A stretch of 60,812 nt of DNA from a virus. The notes below the pieces were generated by a model. That model saw only the letters and a program-made list of their open reading frames with translations. It made no database searches and was not told the DNA's origin. Location of the stretch: positions 1 through 60,812 of the IMG/VR virus record IMGVR_UViG_3300008267_000069, one strand, 5' to 3'. The position numbers and the translations under genes are program-made. Of this stretch, positions 15,209 to 21,983 are shown one piece after another. Each line of letters begins with the position of its first letter. Positions within the stretch are counted from its first letter, which is position 1.

Positions 15209-15712
15209 CGCTAGCCGGGGGCTGTTAGGTCGGCGGGGCCGGGGAGCGGTCGGGGGGCTGGCGGGCAGAGTAGGGCGGGAGCGGCCTTTCCGGGGCTTTA
15301 GAGCGCCTAACGGAGGGGGTCTAGTGTAGGATGCAGGGGGAGGGAGAGATCGGGGCTTATAGAGGCTTCACGGCCGTCTCTCGTTTCCCGTTGTCCGGTC
15401 GCCGGCCGTCCGGAGGGTGACCGGGTCGCGGTCCTCGCTTGAGGCCGGCTCGCTGCCCGCGCTCGATAGCAGCGACGGCCAGCCGCCTTCCGACGGCGGG
15501 CGCTCCTCTCCTGGTGCGGCCGGTGAGAGGTTAGGCGGGCAAGGCACGGCCAGCCCGCCGCCCGTGAGGCGCGGCAGGGTCTAGACGTGCGACGACGCTG
15601 GCCCGACACCGGAGGAGAGCACCAGGTAAAACACGCCAAGGCGCACGGCCAGCGGCACCGGGGCGGCGCGGCTGGCGGTGAGTCCTAGCAGGCAGAAAAG
15701 GAAGCGCCCCCT

Positions 15713-15859
15713 CTAGCGCCCTAGCCCGGCGTCGGCCTTAGCCGACGCCGCAAGCGCGGCCTTCAGTTCCTCAAGGGTCCAAGGCCGATCATGCACGATT
15801 CCGTGACGGGGACAGACGACCGGCGCAGGCTCGGTCGGGGAGTTAGGACGTTTCGACAT
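15713..15859 (-). CDS. small protein, 48 aa
   Basis: Read from the minus strand: ATG at 15859, stop TAG at 15713. It starts MSKRPNSPTEPAPVVCPRHG and ends in an Ala-rich helix. The C-x2-H could be half of a metal site. The GCGCC leader hairpin and AGAGG precede the start. Function unknown. Confidence 0.55.
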   Translation of the reverse strand: MSKRPNSPTEPAPVVCPRHGIVHDRPWTLEELKAALAASAKADAGLGR

Positions 15860-15871
15860 AGTGAACCTCTA

Positions 15872-15885
15872 GCGCCATCTGGCGC
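15872..15885 (-). promoter_or_regulatory. GCGCC leader hairpin 6
   Basis: GCGCC-ATCT-GGCGC followed by TAGAGG and the 48-aa gene. Confidence 0.65.
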
Positions 15886-15961
15886 ACACTCGCCGGGGTA
15901 ATCCGGACGCGGCTGCGCCCTTCCGGACAGAATCCGAAAAGGCGCAGCGACGGCGGACTAG

Positions 15962-16276
15962 CTAGCGCCGCACGTCCGCTACCGCTTGACCGTCGATATT
16001 GACCATGCGCCATCGCAAGTCGCCACCCATCTCGACGACCCTGGCAAGCAACGCCGCCGACGCACGCGCACAGTAGACGCCCGACCAGTCCAGTTGCACG
16101 CAGGCTTCCTCCGCACAGCGTGCGGCATCGCTCTCTGCGATTTCCTGGGTGCGGCCAACGCCCCAAATTAAGCCGCCGTCACTGTAGGCGATCCAGCCAG
16201 CGGGCAGCATCTCAGGGGGGAGCGTCTCAGAGTCCAGCGACTCAAGAGCCTTTTGAATGCTCGTATAAAACGGCAT
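15962..16276 (-). CDS. hypothetical protein, 104 aa
   Basis: Starts MPFYTSIQKALESL; a compact alpha/beta protein with GWIAYSDGGLIWGVGRTQ in the middle and two Cys. The start at 16276 is set by the leader hairpin (16288-16301) and AGAGG. No family recognised. Ends in TAG like most of its neighbours. Confidence 0.65.
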   Translation of the reverse strand: MPFYTSIQKALESLDSETLPPEMLPAGWIAYSDGGLIWGVGRTQEIAESDAARCAEEACVQLDWSGVYCARASAALLARVVEMGGDLRWRMVNIDGQAVADVRR

Positions 16277-16287
16277 GGGAACCTCTA

Positions 16288-16301
16288 GCGCCATCCGGCG
16301 C
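16288..16301 (-). promoter_or_regulatory. GCGCC leader hairpin 7
   Basis: GCGCC-ATCC-GGCGC followed by TAGAGG and the 104-aa gene. Confidence 0.65.
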
Positions 16302-16315
16302 ACCAAAAGGGAAAA

Positions 16316-16540
16316 CTAGCGGCTCTTGCACTCGCAAGCGGAACGGCCAGCGGGGAGACGGCAGAACGTCCGCCACTGCTGCGCCTCCCACCGCTCGTAG
16401 TCGTCGTCTCCCCATCCCTCGCTCACGTCGTCGGAGGGGAGCGGGAAGGGCAACACGTCGCGTCCGGGGCAGGCACGGGGGGCGGCGGCGGCAGGGAGGG
16501 AGAGGGCGAGAGCGGCGAGGGCGAGGACGATGCGGGACAT
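16316..16540 (-). CDS. small exported Cys-rich protein, 74 aa
   Basis: Begins MSRIVLALAALALSLPAAAA, a clear signal peptide with a probable cleavage site after AAA. The mature part of about 54 residues is acidic with four Cys (ACPG, RTFCRL, SACECK), so it may be disulphide-bonded in the periplasm or outside. Early-expressed exported phage proteins can act in superinfection exclusion; that is a guess here. It has its own promoter (16584-16612) and leader hairpin. Confidence 0.65.
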   Translation of the reverse strand: MSRIVLALAALALSLPAAAAPRACPGRDVLPFPLPSDDVSEGWGDDDYERWEAQQWRTFCRLPAGRSACECKSR

Positions 16541-16552
16541 GGGAACTCCGGA

Positions 16553-16566
16553 GCGCCATGAGGCGC
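16553..16566 (-). promoter_or_regulatory. GCGCC leader hairpin 8
   Basis: GCGCC-ATGA-GGCGC, about 10 bases after the predicted transcript start, followed by CCGGAG and the exported-protein gene. Confidence 0.7.
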
Positions 16567-16583
16567 GGTGAGGGTGTGAGTGC

Positions 16584-16612
16584 TTTGTAGACCAGTTGCG
16601 ATGGCGCGTCAA
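16584..16612 (-). promoter_or_regulatory. sigma-70-type promoter
   Basis: Minus strand TTGACG (16612-16607), 17-bp spacer, TACAAA (16589-16584). Faces the exported 74-aa protein. Confidence 0.65.
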
Positions 16613-16642
16613 CCTTTTCTTTTTGACGCGCTGCGCCGACTG

Positions 16643-16720
16643 CTACAGATAGAGGTGGAGGCCGATGGCAGCAGCGAAGGTGAGGAGGATGCAGATGCCA
16701 GCGAGGTTGTCATTCGTCAT
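16643..16720 (-). CDS. 25-aa membrane peptide
   Basis: ATG at 16720, TAG at 16643. Translation MTNDNLAGICILLTF then AAAIGLHLYL, essentially one transmembrane helix. It has the complete expression signal of its neighbours: GCGCC hairpin (16736-16749), CTGGAGACTCCCC and ATG. That shared signal is the main evidence it is real. Unknown role; too short for homology. Confidence 0.55.
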   Translation of the reverse strand: MTNDNLAGICILLTFAAAIGLHLYL

Positions 16721-16735
16721 GGGGAGTCTCCAGGT

Positions 16736-16749
16736 GCGCCTTAGGGCGC
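16736..16749 (-). promoter_or_regulatory. GCGCC leader hairpin 9
   Basis: GCGCC-TTAG-GGCGC followed by ACCTGGAGACT and the 25-aa peptide gene. Confidence 0.65.
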
Positions 16750-16776
16750 GATAGGGTGGCAAGGGGAGAGGGGAGG

Positions 16777-17211
16777 CTAGCAGAGGTCGTAGACGGGGCC
16801 GTCTGACGTGCGATCGGACAGAGTCACGTCGATCCGGTCGACGCCAGCCTCGACTAGCGCCAGCACTCGCTCCGTCACGCCGCGCACGTCGATAGAGTCG
16901 AGGTCGAACGTCTCGCCCAGCGTCTCCAGCAGGCGGTCAGGGCTGGAGTCGCAGCCGACGACTTGACGACCCGAAAAGGCCACATATCCGGCCAGCAGGG
17001 GAGCGGGAGCGAGGCGCGACTTGTCGGAGGAGAGCGCTTCCGGATAGTCGGAGGCGACGACGTTGCCCGACACCAGCGAGGCCGCCATCATGCAGGCCGG
17101 AATCTTCCAGTGGCGGCCAGCGATCAGCAGCGCGCCAGTAAACGTCGAGGCCAGCACTCGCACCGACTCGCCGTGCCGCGTCACGCAGAAGAGGTGGGTT
17201 CCGTTCGCCAT
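16777..17211 (-). CDS. hypothetical protein, 144 aa
   Basis: Soluble alpha/beta protein starting MANGTHLFCVTRHGESVRVL. No family recognised. It has its own strong promoter (17260-17288) with the transcript start about 13 bases before the leader hairpin (17227-17240), so this is probably an early gene expressed immediately. Ends in TAG. Confidence 0.7.
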   Translation of the reverse strand: MANGTHLFCVTRHGESVRVLASTFTGALLIAGRHWKIPACMMAASLVSGNVVASDYPEALSSDKSRLAPAPLLAGYVAFSGRQVVGCDSSPDRLLETLGETFDLDSIDVRGVTERVLALVEAGVDRIDVTLSDRTSDGPVYDLC

Positions 17212-17226
17212 GGTCAGTCTCCAGGT

Positions 17227-17240
17227 GCGCCATCGGGCGC
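17227..17240 (-). promoter_or_regulatory. GCGCC leader hairpin 10
   Basis: GCGCC-ATCG-GGCGC followed by ACCTGGAGACTGACC and the 144-aa gene. Confidence 0.7.
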
Positions 17241-17259
17241 TGTGTTTTGTCTATCGGTT

Positions 17260-17288
17260 GTTGTAGTGCATCCCTTAAGGCGTGTCAA
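17260..17288 (-). promoter_or_regulatory. sigma-70-type promoter
   Basis: Minus strand TTGACA (17288-17283), 17-bp spacer, TACAAC (17265-17260). Consensus -35 and good spacing; faces the 144-aa gene. Confidence 0.7.
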
Positions 17289-17314
17289 CCTTTCAGTTTG
17301 ACGCGCCGCGCTAG

Positions 17315-17440
17315 CTACCAGCCCAGCAACGAGAGAATGGACCGGCCCGTCGAGAGCCAGTAACAGCCAGCCACGATGGCAGGGGAGAGGACGGCGAGGA
17401 CGATGGCGGTCTTGAGGGCTTCCTGCTTCAGCGTGTCCAT
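17315..17440 (-). CDS. small membrane protein, 41 aa
   Basis: Starts MDTLKQEALKTAIVLAVLSP at 17440, preceded by GCAACGGAGACTCCCC, the same ribosome binding stretch as the next gene upstream. One transmembrane helix (about residues 11-30) and a short C-terminal tail. The leader lacks the GCGCC hairpin. Function unknown; small early membrane proteins of phages often target host envelope functions. Confidence 0.6.
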   Translation of the reverse strand: MDTLKQEALKTAIVLAVLSPAIVAGCYWLSTGRSILSLLGW

Positions 17441-17483
17441 GGGGAGTCTCCGTTGCGGTGAGAGGGTGAGGGGAGGGAGGCGC

Positions 17484-17732
17484 CTAGCGGCGGCGCAGGT
17501 TGCCGTTGGGCGTGAGGGGGTGCTGCACATTCGTCGGGCGGCCAGCCTCGTAAGCCATGTAGGCGGCGCGCCATGCGTTGTGTGCGGCCTCTTTTTCAGC
17601 CGACAGTCCGCTAGCCTTCGTAGCGGCGATGCCGATGCTATCGAAACTCGCCTCCTCTTCCGCCGCCTTAGCCTGTAGCGCGTCCCACAGGATGCGAATC
17701 GCGCGGCGCTGAGCTGCTTTGCTGGGCGTCAT
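17484..17732 (-). CDS. hypothetical protein, 82 aa
   Basis: The rightmost gene of the leftward arm. Basic, helical and Ala-rich (MTPSKAAQRRAIRILWDALQ...), ending NLRRR, so possibly nucleic-acid binding. Preceded by GCAACGGAGACTCCCC. A weak promoter candidate (TTGGCA at 17786-17781, poor -10) lies upstream. No family recognised. Confidence 0.6.
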   Translation of the reverse strand: MTPSKAAQRRAIRILWDALQAKAAEEEASFDSIGIAATKASGLSAEKEAAHNAWRAAYMAYEAGRPTNVQHPLTPNGNLRRR

Positions 17733-17757
17733 GGGGAGTCTCCGTTGCGAGGGGGTT

Positions 17758-17786
17758 GTTTCGTCTCTCTGCTAGCAGCGTGCCAA
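17758..17786 (-). promoter_or_regulatory. possible promoter for first leftward gene
   Basis: TTGGCA with 17-bp spacing to CGAAAC on the minus strand. The -35 context (GGTTGGCACGC) resembles the stronger promoters, but the -10 is poor. Confidence 0.3.
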
Positions 17787-18747
17787 CCGGCTCAGCCCGT
17801 CGCTCGCACGCTGCCGGATAGCCTTAGCAGTCGGCGTGCCAAGCTAGGCAAGCCGCACCAAACAAGCTAGAAAGCAGCGGGAAACAAGGGATAGCGGAGG
17901 CTGGGGCGCTATCTCACCATGGGGGGAGAGGCTGGCAGGAGGCTGCCGAAAAGCGCCAGAACTTTGGCGAAAGCCAAGTTCCTGACGCCAAAAACGCGGC
18001 GTTGACGCCAACTGTCTGACAAGGCGGCAACCTCGCCAGCCCTCGCCACGGCAGTCCGGTGGAGGCTAGTCGAGGCCGCAAGGGATGGCAGCGAGAGGAG
18101 TGGCTAGGGGGGCAGGGCTGGCAGGGAGGGGAACCGCACCTGGTACAGCTAAGGCAAGGCTGGCCGCTCCTCCTGCCCCGTAGTCGAGCCGACGAAAAAA
18201 CCTCCCCTGCTACTAGAGAGGGAAGGAAGGGACAGAGAGAGGAGAGCAGAGAGGGAAGGCTAGGTAGGTACAGGAGAGGAGAGAGGAAGAGAGGGAACGA
18301 GCAAGGGAGTACAGGAGAGAGGGCCGAAAGCGCCAGCCGTGCGCCGCAGGCGCATAGGGCTAGAGGGTAGAGCAGAGAGCCAGCCCGATGAGAGCGAGCC
18401 GCGCAGCGTGGAAGCTAGGGGGCTGGACGGGGGAGTCTGGGGAGAGGGGAGCTAGTCGAGGGGAGAGGGGGATCAAGTCTGGGGGAGGGGAGTAGGTCGC
18501 CAGATCCCTTCCGCATCCTCGCCCACTACATTATGTCAACTGGATCGGACAGGGCCGGGGGGCGCCGCAGCCGGGGGAGGCAGGGCGCACCAGCCTCGCA
18601 TGGGCCAGCCCGCCTCCTCCTCCTCCTCCTCGACTCTCCCTCTCCCTCCTCCTCGACTCTCGCTCCCTCTCTCCTCTAGCTCCTCCACCCAGCACCAGCT
18701 GGGGCGCTAGCTCTCTCCTCATGTACTAGGGCAGGCCGCCCCGCTTT

Positions 18748-18767
18748 AGGTGCTGGTACCAGGCACC
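18748..18767. promoter_or_regulatory. operator-like palindrome
   Basis: GGTGC-TGGTACCA-G-GCACC, centred on GGTACC, begins with the 11-mer AGGTGCTGGTA also found at 11779-11789. Lies between the divergent early and late arms. Confidence 0.4.
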
Positions 18768-18799
18768 GCCCCAGCGACCCGGCAGGGGGAGGGGGCTAT

Positions 18800-18848
18800 T
18801 GAATAGACGCCACTCAATAGATGCCACTGAGTAGCCGCCACTGAGTGG
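18800..18848. repeat. 3.5 tandem 14-bp repeats
   Basis: TGAATAGACGCCAC, TCAATAGATGCCAC and TGAGTAGCCGCCAC follow one another without spacing, then a half unit TGAGTGG. Consensus TSARTAGNYGCCAC. About 230 bp upstream of the terminase small subunit start, so a possible packaging recognition site; an origin iteron array is the alternative. Confidence 0.65.
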
Positions 18849-18944
18849 AAGTGTTCACTCCCCCACAATGTTCACTTTCGACAGGGGGAGGGGCCACCCC
18901 CCCAGGGGGGGGAGGGGGGTTGTGTCTCCCCCCGCCATATATGT

Positions 18945-18965
18945 GCAGAAAGTTTTAAAATCGAC
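18945..18965 (+). promoter_or_regulatory. AT-rich putative late promoter element 1
   Basis: GCAGAAAGTTTTAAAATCGA matches the element at 19905-19925 in 17 of 22 positions. There is no sigma-70 -35 hexamer at the right distance. Upstream of the terminase small subunit. Confidence 0.35.
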
Positions 18966-19081
18966 CCTTTAAGGATCCGACTGAAAACAAGGGGTTTTGT
19001 GTGGCGAGTCGGTGGGGTGGTGGGGTGGTGTGCTGGGGAAGTGGTGGAAAGGGGGCAGCGTGGTGTGTAGGGTATAGGGCT

Positions 19082-19840
19082 ATGGGCAAACTGGATGACA
19101 AGAAGTGGCAGAAGTTGGTGATCGCGTTTCGGGAGCAGCCTGGGAACATCAAGAACGCTGCGCGGGTGGCTGTGTGTGATCGGGCCACGGCGAGGCGTGC
19201 TTGGGGGTTGGGGTACCCGGAGATCAAGAGGGAGCCGATTCAGGCTCTCATAGAGAGGGAGACGGAGGCGCGGGAGGCGGCGAAGAGAGAGAAGGAGAAG
19301 GCGATCAAGGAGGAGACGGAGGCGTTTGCGGCGTCGTTGCGGGGTGATGTGAGGGCGCAGGCGTTGGAGGAGTACGAGAGGACGAACCGGTACTTGAGGG
19401 CAGCGTCGGCAACGGCGACCTCGGCCTTGGTGGCGGCGCACAAGATTCAGCCTACGGTGCAGGAGTTGGTGGAGTTGGCTCCCCGGTTGGTGGAGATCGT
19501 GCAGACGGAGATTGATCGGGGGGAAGTGTCAGCGACTCAGGCTGTGGCGATGATGGAGAAGATCGCGTCGATCATGAAGGCGGTGGCGACGACAGCGAAC
19601 AGTGCGACGTTGCAGGGAGCGAAGGTGTTTGAGGTGAGTCGGGCGAGGAGCAGTTCGGATGCCTTGATCAACATCGAGAAGGCAGTGAGCGCGGAGCCGT
19701 TTGATCCTGGTGAGGCCAAGCGGTTGGCGGCTGAGTTGGCAGAGGCAGCTGCGGAGGCCGAGGCTTGGGATCCGAGCAAGCCTACGCTGAACGTGATCAA
19801 GGGAGATGTCGAGGAGATCCCGGCACCCAGCCAAGGCTAG
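19082..19840 (+). CDS. terminase small subunit, putative
   Basis: 252 aa starting MGKLDDKKWQKLVIAFREQP. The first 55 residues form a helix-turn-helix-like unit (NIKNAARVAVCDRATARRAW), followed by a long charged coiled coil and a helical C-terminus. This is the expected architecture of a DNA-recognising TerS, and terminase large subunit is the next gene. An upstream extension to 19001 is Gly/Trp-rich and unlikely. It would bind the packaging site, perhaps the 14-bp repeats just upstream. Assigned mainly by context. Confidence 0.65.
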   Translation: MGKLDDKKWQKLVIAFREQPGNIKNAARVAVCDRATARRAWGLGYPEIKREPIQALIERETEAREAAKREKEKAIKEETEAFAASLRGDVRAQALEEYERTNRYLRAASATATSALVAAHKIQPTVQELVELAPRLVEIVQTEIDRGEVSATQAVAMMEKIASIMKAVATTANSATLQGAKVFEVSRARSSSDALINIEKAVSAEPFDPGEAKRLAAELAEAAAEAEAWDPSKPTLNVIKGDVEEIPAPSQG

Positions 19841-19904
19841 GTGGAGAGGGGGGTATGACCCAATCGACCCTCACGGTTTTGGCGTTTTGGCGCGAATAGA
19901 ACCG

Positions 19905-19925
19905 GCAAAAAATTTAAAAATGGAC
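19905..19925 (+). promoter_or_regulatory. AT-rich putative late promoter element 2
   Basis: GCAAAAAATTTAAAAATGGA lies immediately before the terminase large subunit start and resembles the element at 18945. The stretch ATCGACCCT also occurs near both (18960 and 19863). Confidence 0.35.
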
Positions 19926-19933
19926 GTGTGGTG

Positions 19934-21457
19934 ATGAACCTGGAGCAGTCGGTGAGCAAACGGCCCAAGAACAAGCTGATCGGGCTGGGAGACATCCCGA
20001 GGCCCAATCCGAATGCGGACAAGCTGGCCATGATGAAGGCCAGCCGCGAGAAGCTGATTGAGTTGGCGCGAACGAATGGGGCTGCGTTCAACGCCATGGT
20101 GCTGAAGGACGAGTTGCTGGGAACTCCGGTGCGGATGGCTCCCATGCATCGTGAGTGGCACCGCTTGGCTGATCGGCACCCGCGCCTCAACATTATTTCT
20201 CATGTAGAGGCTGCAAAAAGTCAGAATCTTTCTGTGGGCCGCATCCTTTTTGAGTTGGGAAAGAACCCCAACACGCGCTGCGTGATCGTGAGCAACACGA
20301 TGATGCAGGCGCAGAAGCTGCTGAAGTCGATTGCCAGCTACATCGAGCGCAGCGAGGAGCTGCATGAGATCTTTCCCAAGCTGAAGCCCAATCCGACGGG
20401 ACCATGGACGCTGACGCAGTTGGCGGTGCAGCGAAAGGGGCATCCCAAGGATCCCTCGGTGCAGTCAACGGGCGTGCATGGGGCCATCACGGGTGCGCGT
20501 ATCGACCTGTTGGTGCTGGACGACATCCTGGACTACGAGAACGCACGGACGCCTGCTGGACGTGAGGACTTGTGGCTCTGGGTGCATTCGGCGCTGTTTG
20601 GTCGATTGACGGAGCATGCGCGAGTGATCTCGGTGGGAAACGCCTACCACCGGGACGACTTCCTGCACCGGATTGAGAAGAACCCTCTGTGGCACACGCG
20701 CCGGTTTCCGGTGCTGACGGAGGAGGGGGAGTCCTCTTGGCCTGAGAGGTGGCCGCTTGAGCGGATCACCATGAAGCGGGAGGAGCTTGGCCCGCTTGAG
20801 TTCGCTCGGCAGATGATGTGCCAGGCACGGGATGACGCGGAGAGCCGGTTCCAGAAAGAGTGGGTTGACCTGTGCATGATGCGGGGCAACGGGCGCAATC
20901 TGGTCAATGCGGTAGCGCAGCCCCCGGCCGGCTGCTCGATCTACACGGGCGTGGACTTGGCGGTGCAGCAGCACTCCAGCGCCGACCTGACGGCCTTTGT
21001 GACCATCCTTGTGTACCCCAACGGTGATCGGGAGATCCTGAACATTGAGACGGGGCGTCTGGCTGGTCCTCAGATCGTTGAGAAGATCAAGGAACTGCAC
21101 CACCGCTACCAGGGCATCTTCTTCGTGGAGAACAACGCAAGCCAGGACTTCATTCTTCAGTTCTTGAGGTCGTCCTCGGCCATTCCGGTCAAGCCGTTCA
21201 CCACGGGCCGAAACAAAGTGCATCCCGAGTTCGGTGTTGAGTCGATTGCGGCTGAGATGGCGGCTGGCAAGTGGGTTATTCCCAATCGCGATGGGCGAAT
21301 GCACAGCGAGGTCGAGGCACTGGTCAACGAGATGTTGTACTACGACCCGAAATCGCATACAGGCGACCGGCTGATGGCGCTGTGGTTTGCGCGAGAAGCC
21401 GCAAGACAAGGTAATATCCGCGCCGAGGTTGGGTACATTCCGACCCTTCGCCGCTAG
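19934..21457 (+). CDS. terL: terminase large subunit
   Basis: 507 aa. Packaging motor ATPase and nuclease. The Walker A is a variant (SHVEAAKSQNLS, about residues 88-100), Walker B is LLVLDDIL near 195, and the RNase H-like nuclease shows YTGVDLAVQ (about 335), FFVENNAS (about 402) and the late Asp in HTGDRLMALWF. These are in the right order and spacing for TerL. GTG codons at 19928 and 19931 could also start; no strong Shine-Dalgarno is seen. Next to TerS and upstream of the portal, as in most tailed phages. Confidence 0.9.
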   Translation: MNLEQSVSKRPKNKLIGLGDIPRPNPNADKLAMMKASREKLIELARTNGAAFNAMVLKDELLGTPVRMAPMHREWHRLADRHPRLNIISHVEAAKSQNLSVGRILFELGKNPNTRCVIVSNTMMQAQKLLKSIASYIERSEELHEIFPKLKPNPTGPWTLTQLAVQRKGHPKDPSVQSTGVHGAITGARIDLLVLDDILDYENARTPAGREDLWLWVHSALFGRLTEHARVISVGNAYHRDDFLHRIEKNPLWHTRRFPVLTEEGESSWPERWPLERITMKREELGPLEFARQMMCQARDDAESRFQKEWVDLCMMRGNGRNLVNAVAQPPAGCSIYTGVDLAVQQHSSADLTAFVTILVYPNGDREILNIETGRLAGPQIVEKIKELHHRYQGIFFVENNASQDFILQFLRSSSAIPVKPFTTGRNKVHPEFGVESIAAEMAAGKWVIPNRDGRMHSEVEALVNEMLYYDPKSHTGDRLMALWFAREAARQGNIRAEVGYIPTLRR

Positions 21458-21465
21458 GAAGTGCT

Positions 21466-21720
21466 GTGACACGCCGATCCAATACCTTCTTTGCAGAGCC
21501 TCCACGGGAGGATGGCCCCTTGCGGTACCCGTGCGACAGGTGCGGGGAGCGGGAGGCGCGTCGGTGGGGCGTGGCCACGGTCATGACAGGAGAGCGCGGG
21601 GGTCGTCAGCAGCGGGTGGGGCTGTGCGATCCCTGCGCTGCCTGCTGCGCGGCTCCTGGGGCTATGTCCTCTTCGCTAGGCGGCACCCATAGCATTGTGG
21701 GCAACGGGAGGAAGGGATGA
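21466..21720 (+). CDS. small zinc-finger protein, 84 aa
   Basis: GTG start with TAGGAAG upstream. Contains CDRCGER...CDPCAACC, a four-Cys zinc-ribbon pattern. Basic ends. Overlaps the next gene by four bases (ATGA), so it is translated as part of the terminase-portal operon. Role unknown. Confidence 0.65.
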   Translation: MTRRSNTFFAEPPREDGPLRYPCDRCGEREARRWGVATVMTGERGGRQQRVGLCDPCAACCAAPGAMSSSLGGTHSIVGNGRKG

Positions 21721-21983
21721 CCACGGAAGAGATGGAGCAGGCGCTGGCTCACGACTTGGCGCAGAAGAAACTGCCCAAGGAGACGGAGACGCCTGTGGTG
21801 CTGGCGCGGTTCTGCTTGCAGAACGCAGCCTTGGCGACACGGGGAGCGGAGATGGCCTTGGTGGCGGTCCATCCCCCGGCAGTGGTAGAGGCGCGGCAGG
21901 CGATTCAGTTGGCGCTTTCCAGCTTGGAGCAGGCGCTGGTCCTTTTGGGAACGATGGAGCAGACGAATGAGCAGCGGGACTAG
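21717..21983 (+). CDS. hypothetical protein, 88 aa
   Basis: Acidic N-terminus (MTTEEMEQALAHDLA) and a helical hydrophobic C-terminal half (AIQLALSSLEQALVLLGTME). Unknown. Overlaps both neighbours (four bases upstream, 17 bases into the portal gene), typical of small genes between terminase and portal. Confidence 0.7.
   Translation: MTTEEMEQALAHDLAQKKLPKETETPVVLARFCLQNAALATRGAEMALVAVHPPAVVEARQAIQLALSSLEQALVLLGTMEQTNEQRD

Larger units (their letters stand above)
14680..15712. other. 1-kb non-coding region with AT array and repeats
   Basis: No credible gene. The reading frames that stay open here have repetitive or Arg/Pro-biased translations and no ribosome binding sites. From left to right it holds the phased AT-rich array (14780-15022), a 10-bp palindrome CGCTATAGCG (15061-15070) joined to GTGAAA...TTTCAC (15070-15090), a cluster of TTGAATA/G motifs with small hairpins (15150-15208), and about 500 bp of GC-rich sequence in which I see nothing specific. 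An origin or enhancer role is possible. Confidence 0.5.
17733..19081. other. 1.35-kb non-coding region between early and late arms
   Basis: No convincing gene. It holds a hairpin GAACTTTGGC-GAAA-GCCAAGTTC (17959-17981), a purine-rich tract on the plus strand (about 18214-18329), a pyrimidine-rich tract (18611-18690), the palindrome around GGTACC (18749-18767), 14-bp tandem repeats (18800-18848), long G and C runs (18883-18935) and an AT-rich block (18945-18975). Located just upstream of the terminase small subunit gene, it is a natural candidate for the packaging site and late control region. Confidence 0.5.

Noticed and set aside
15307-15639. 110-aa minus-strand frame
   Set aside because: Arg/Ser/Pro-rich composition, no leader hairpin or ribosome binding site unlike all real neighbours.
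18059-18722. Frames in the purine- and pyrimidine-rich tracts
   Set aside because: Low-complexity Gly/Arg/Glu translations caused by base composition only.
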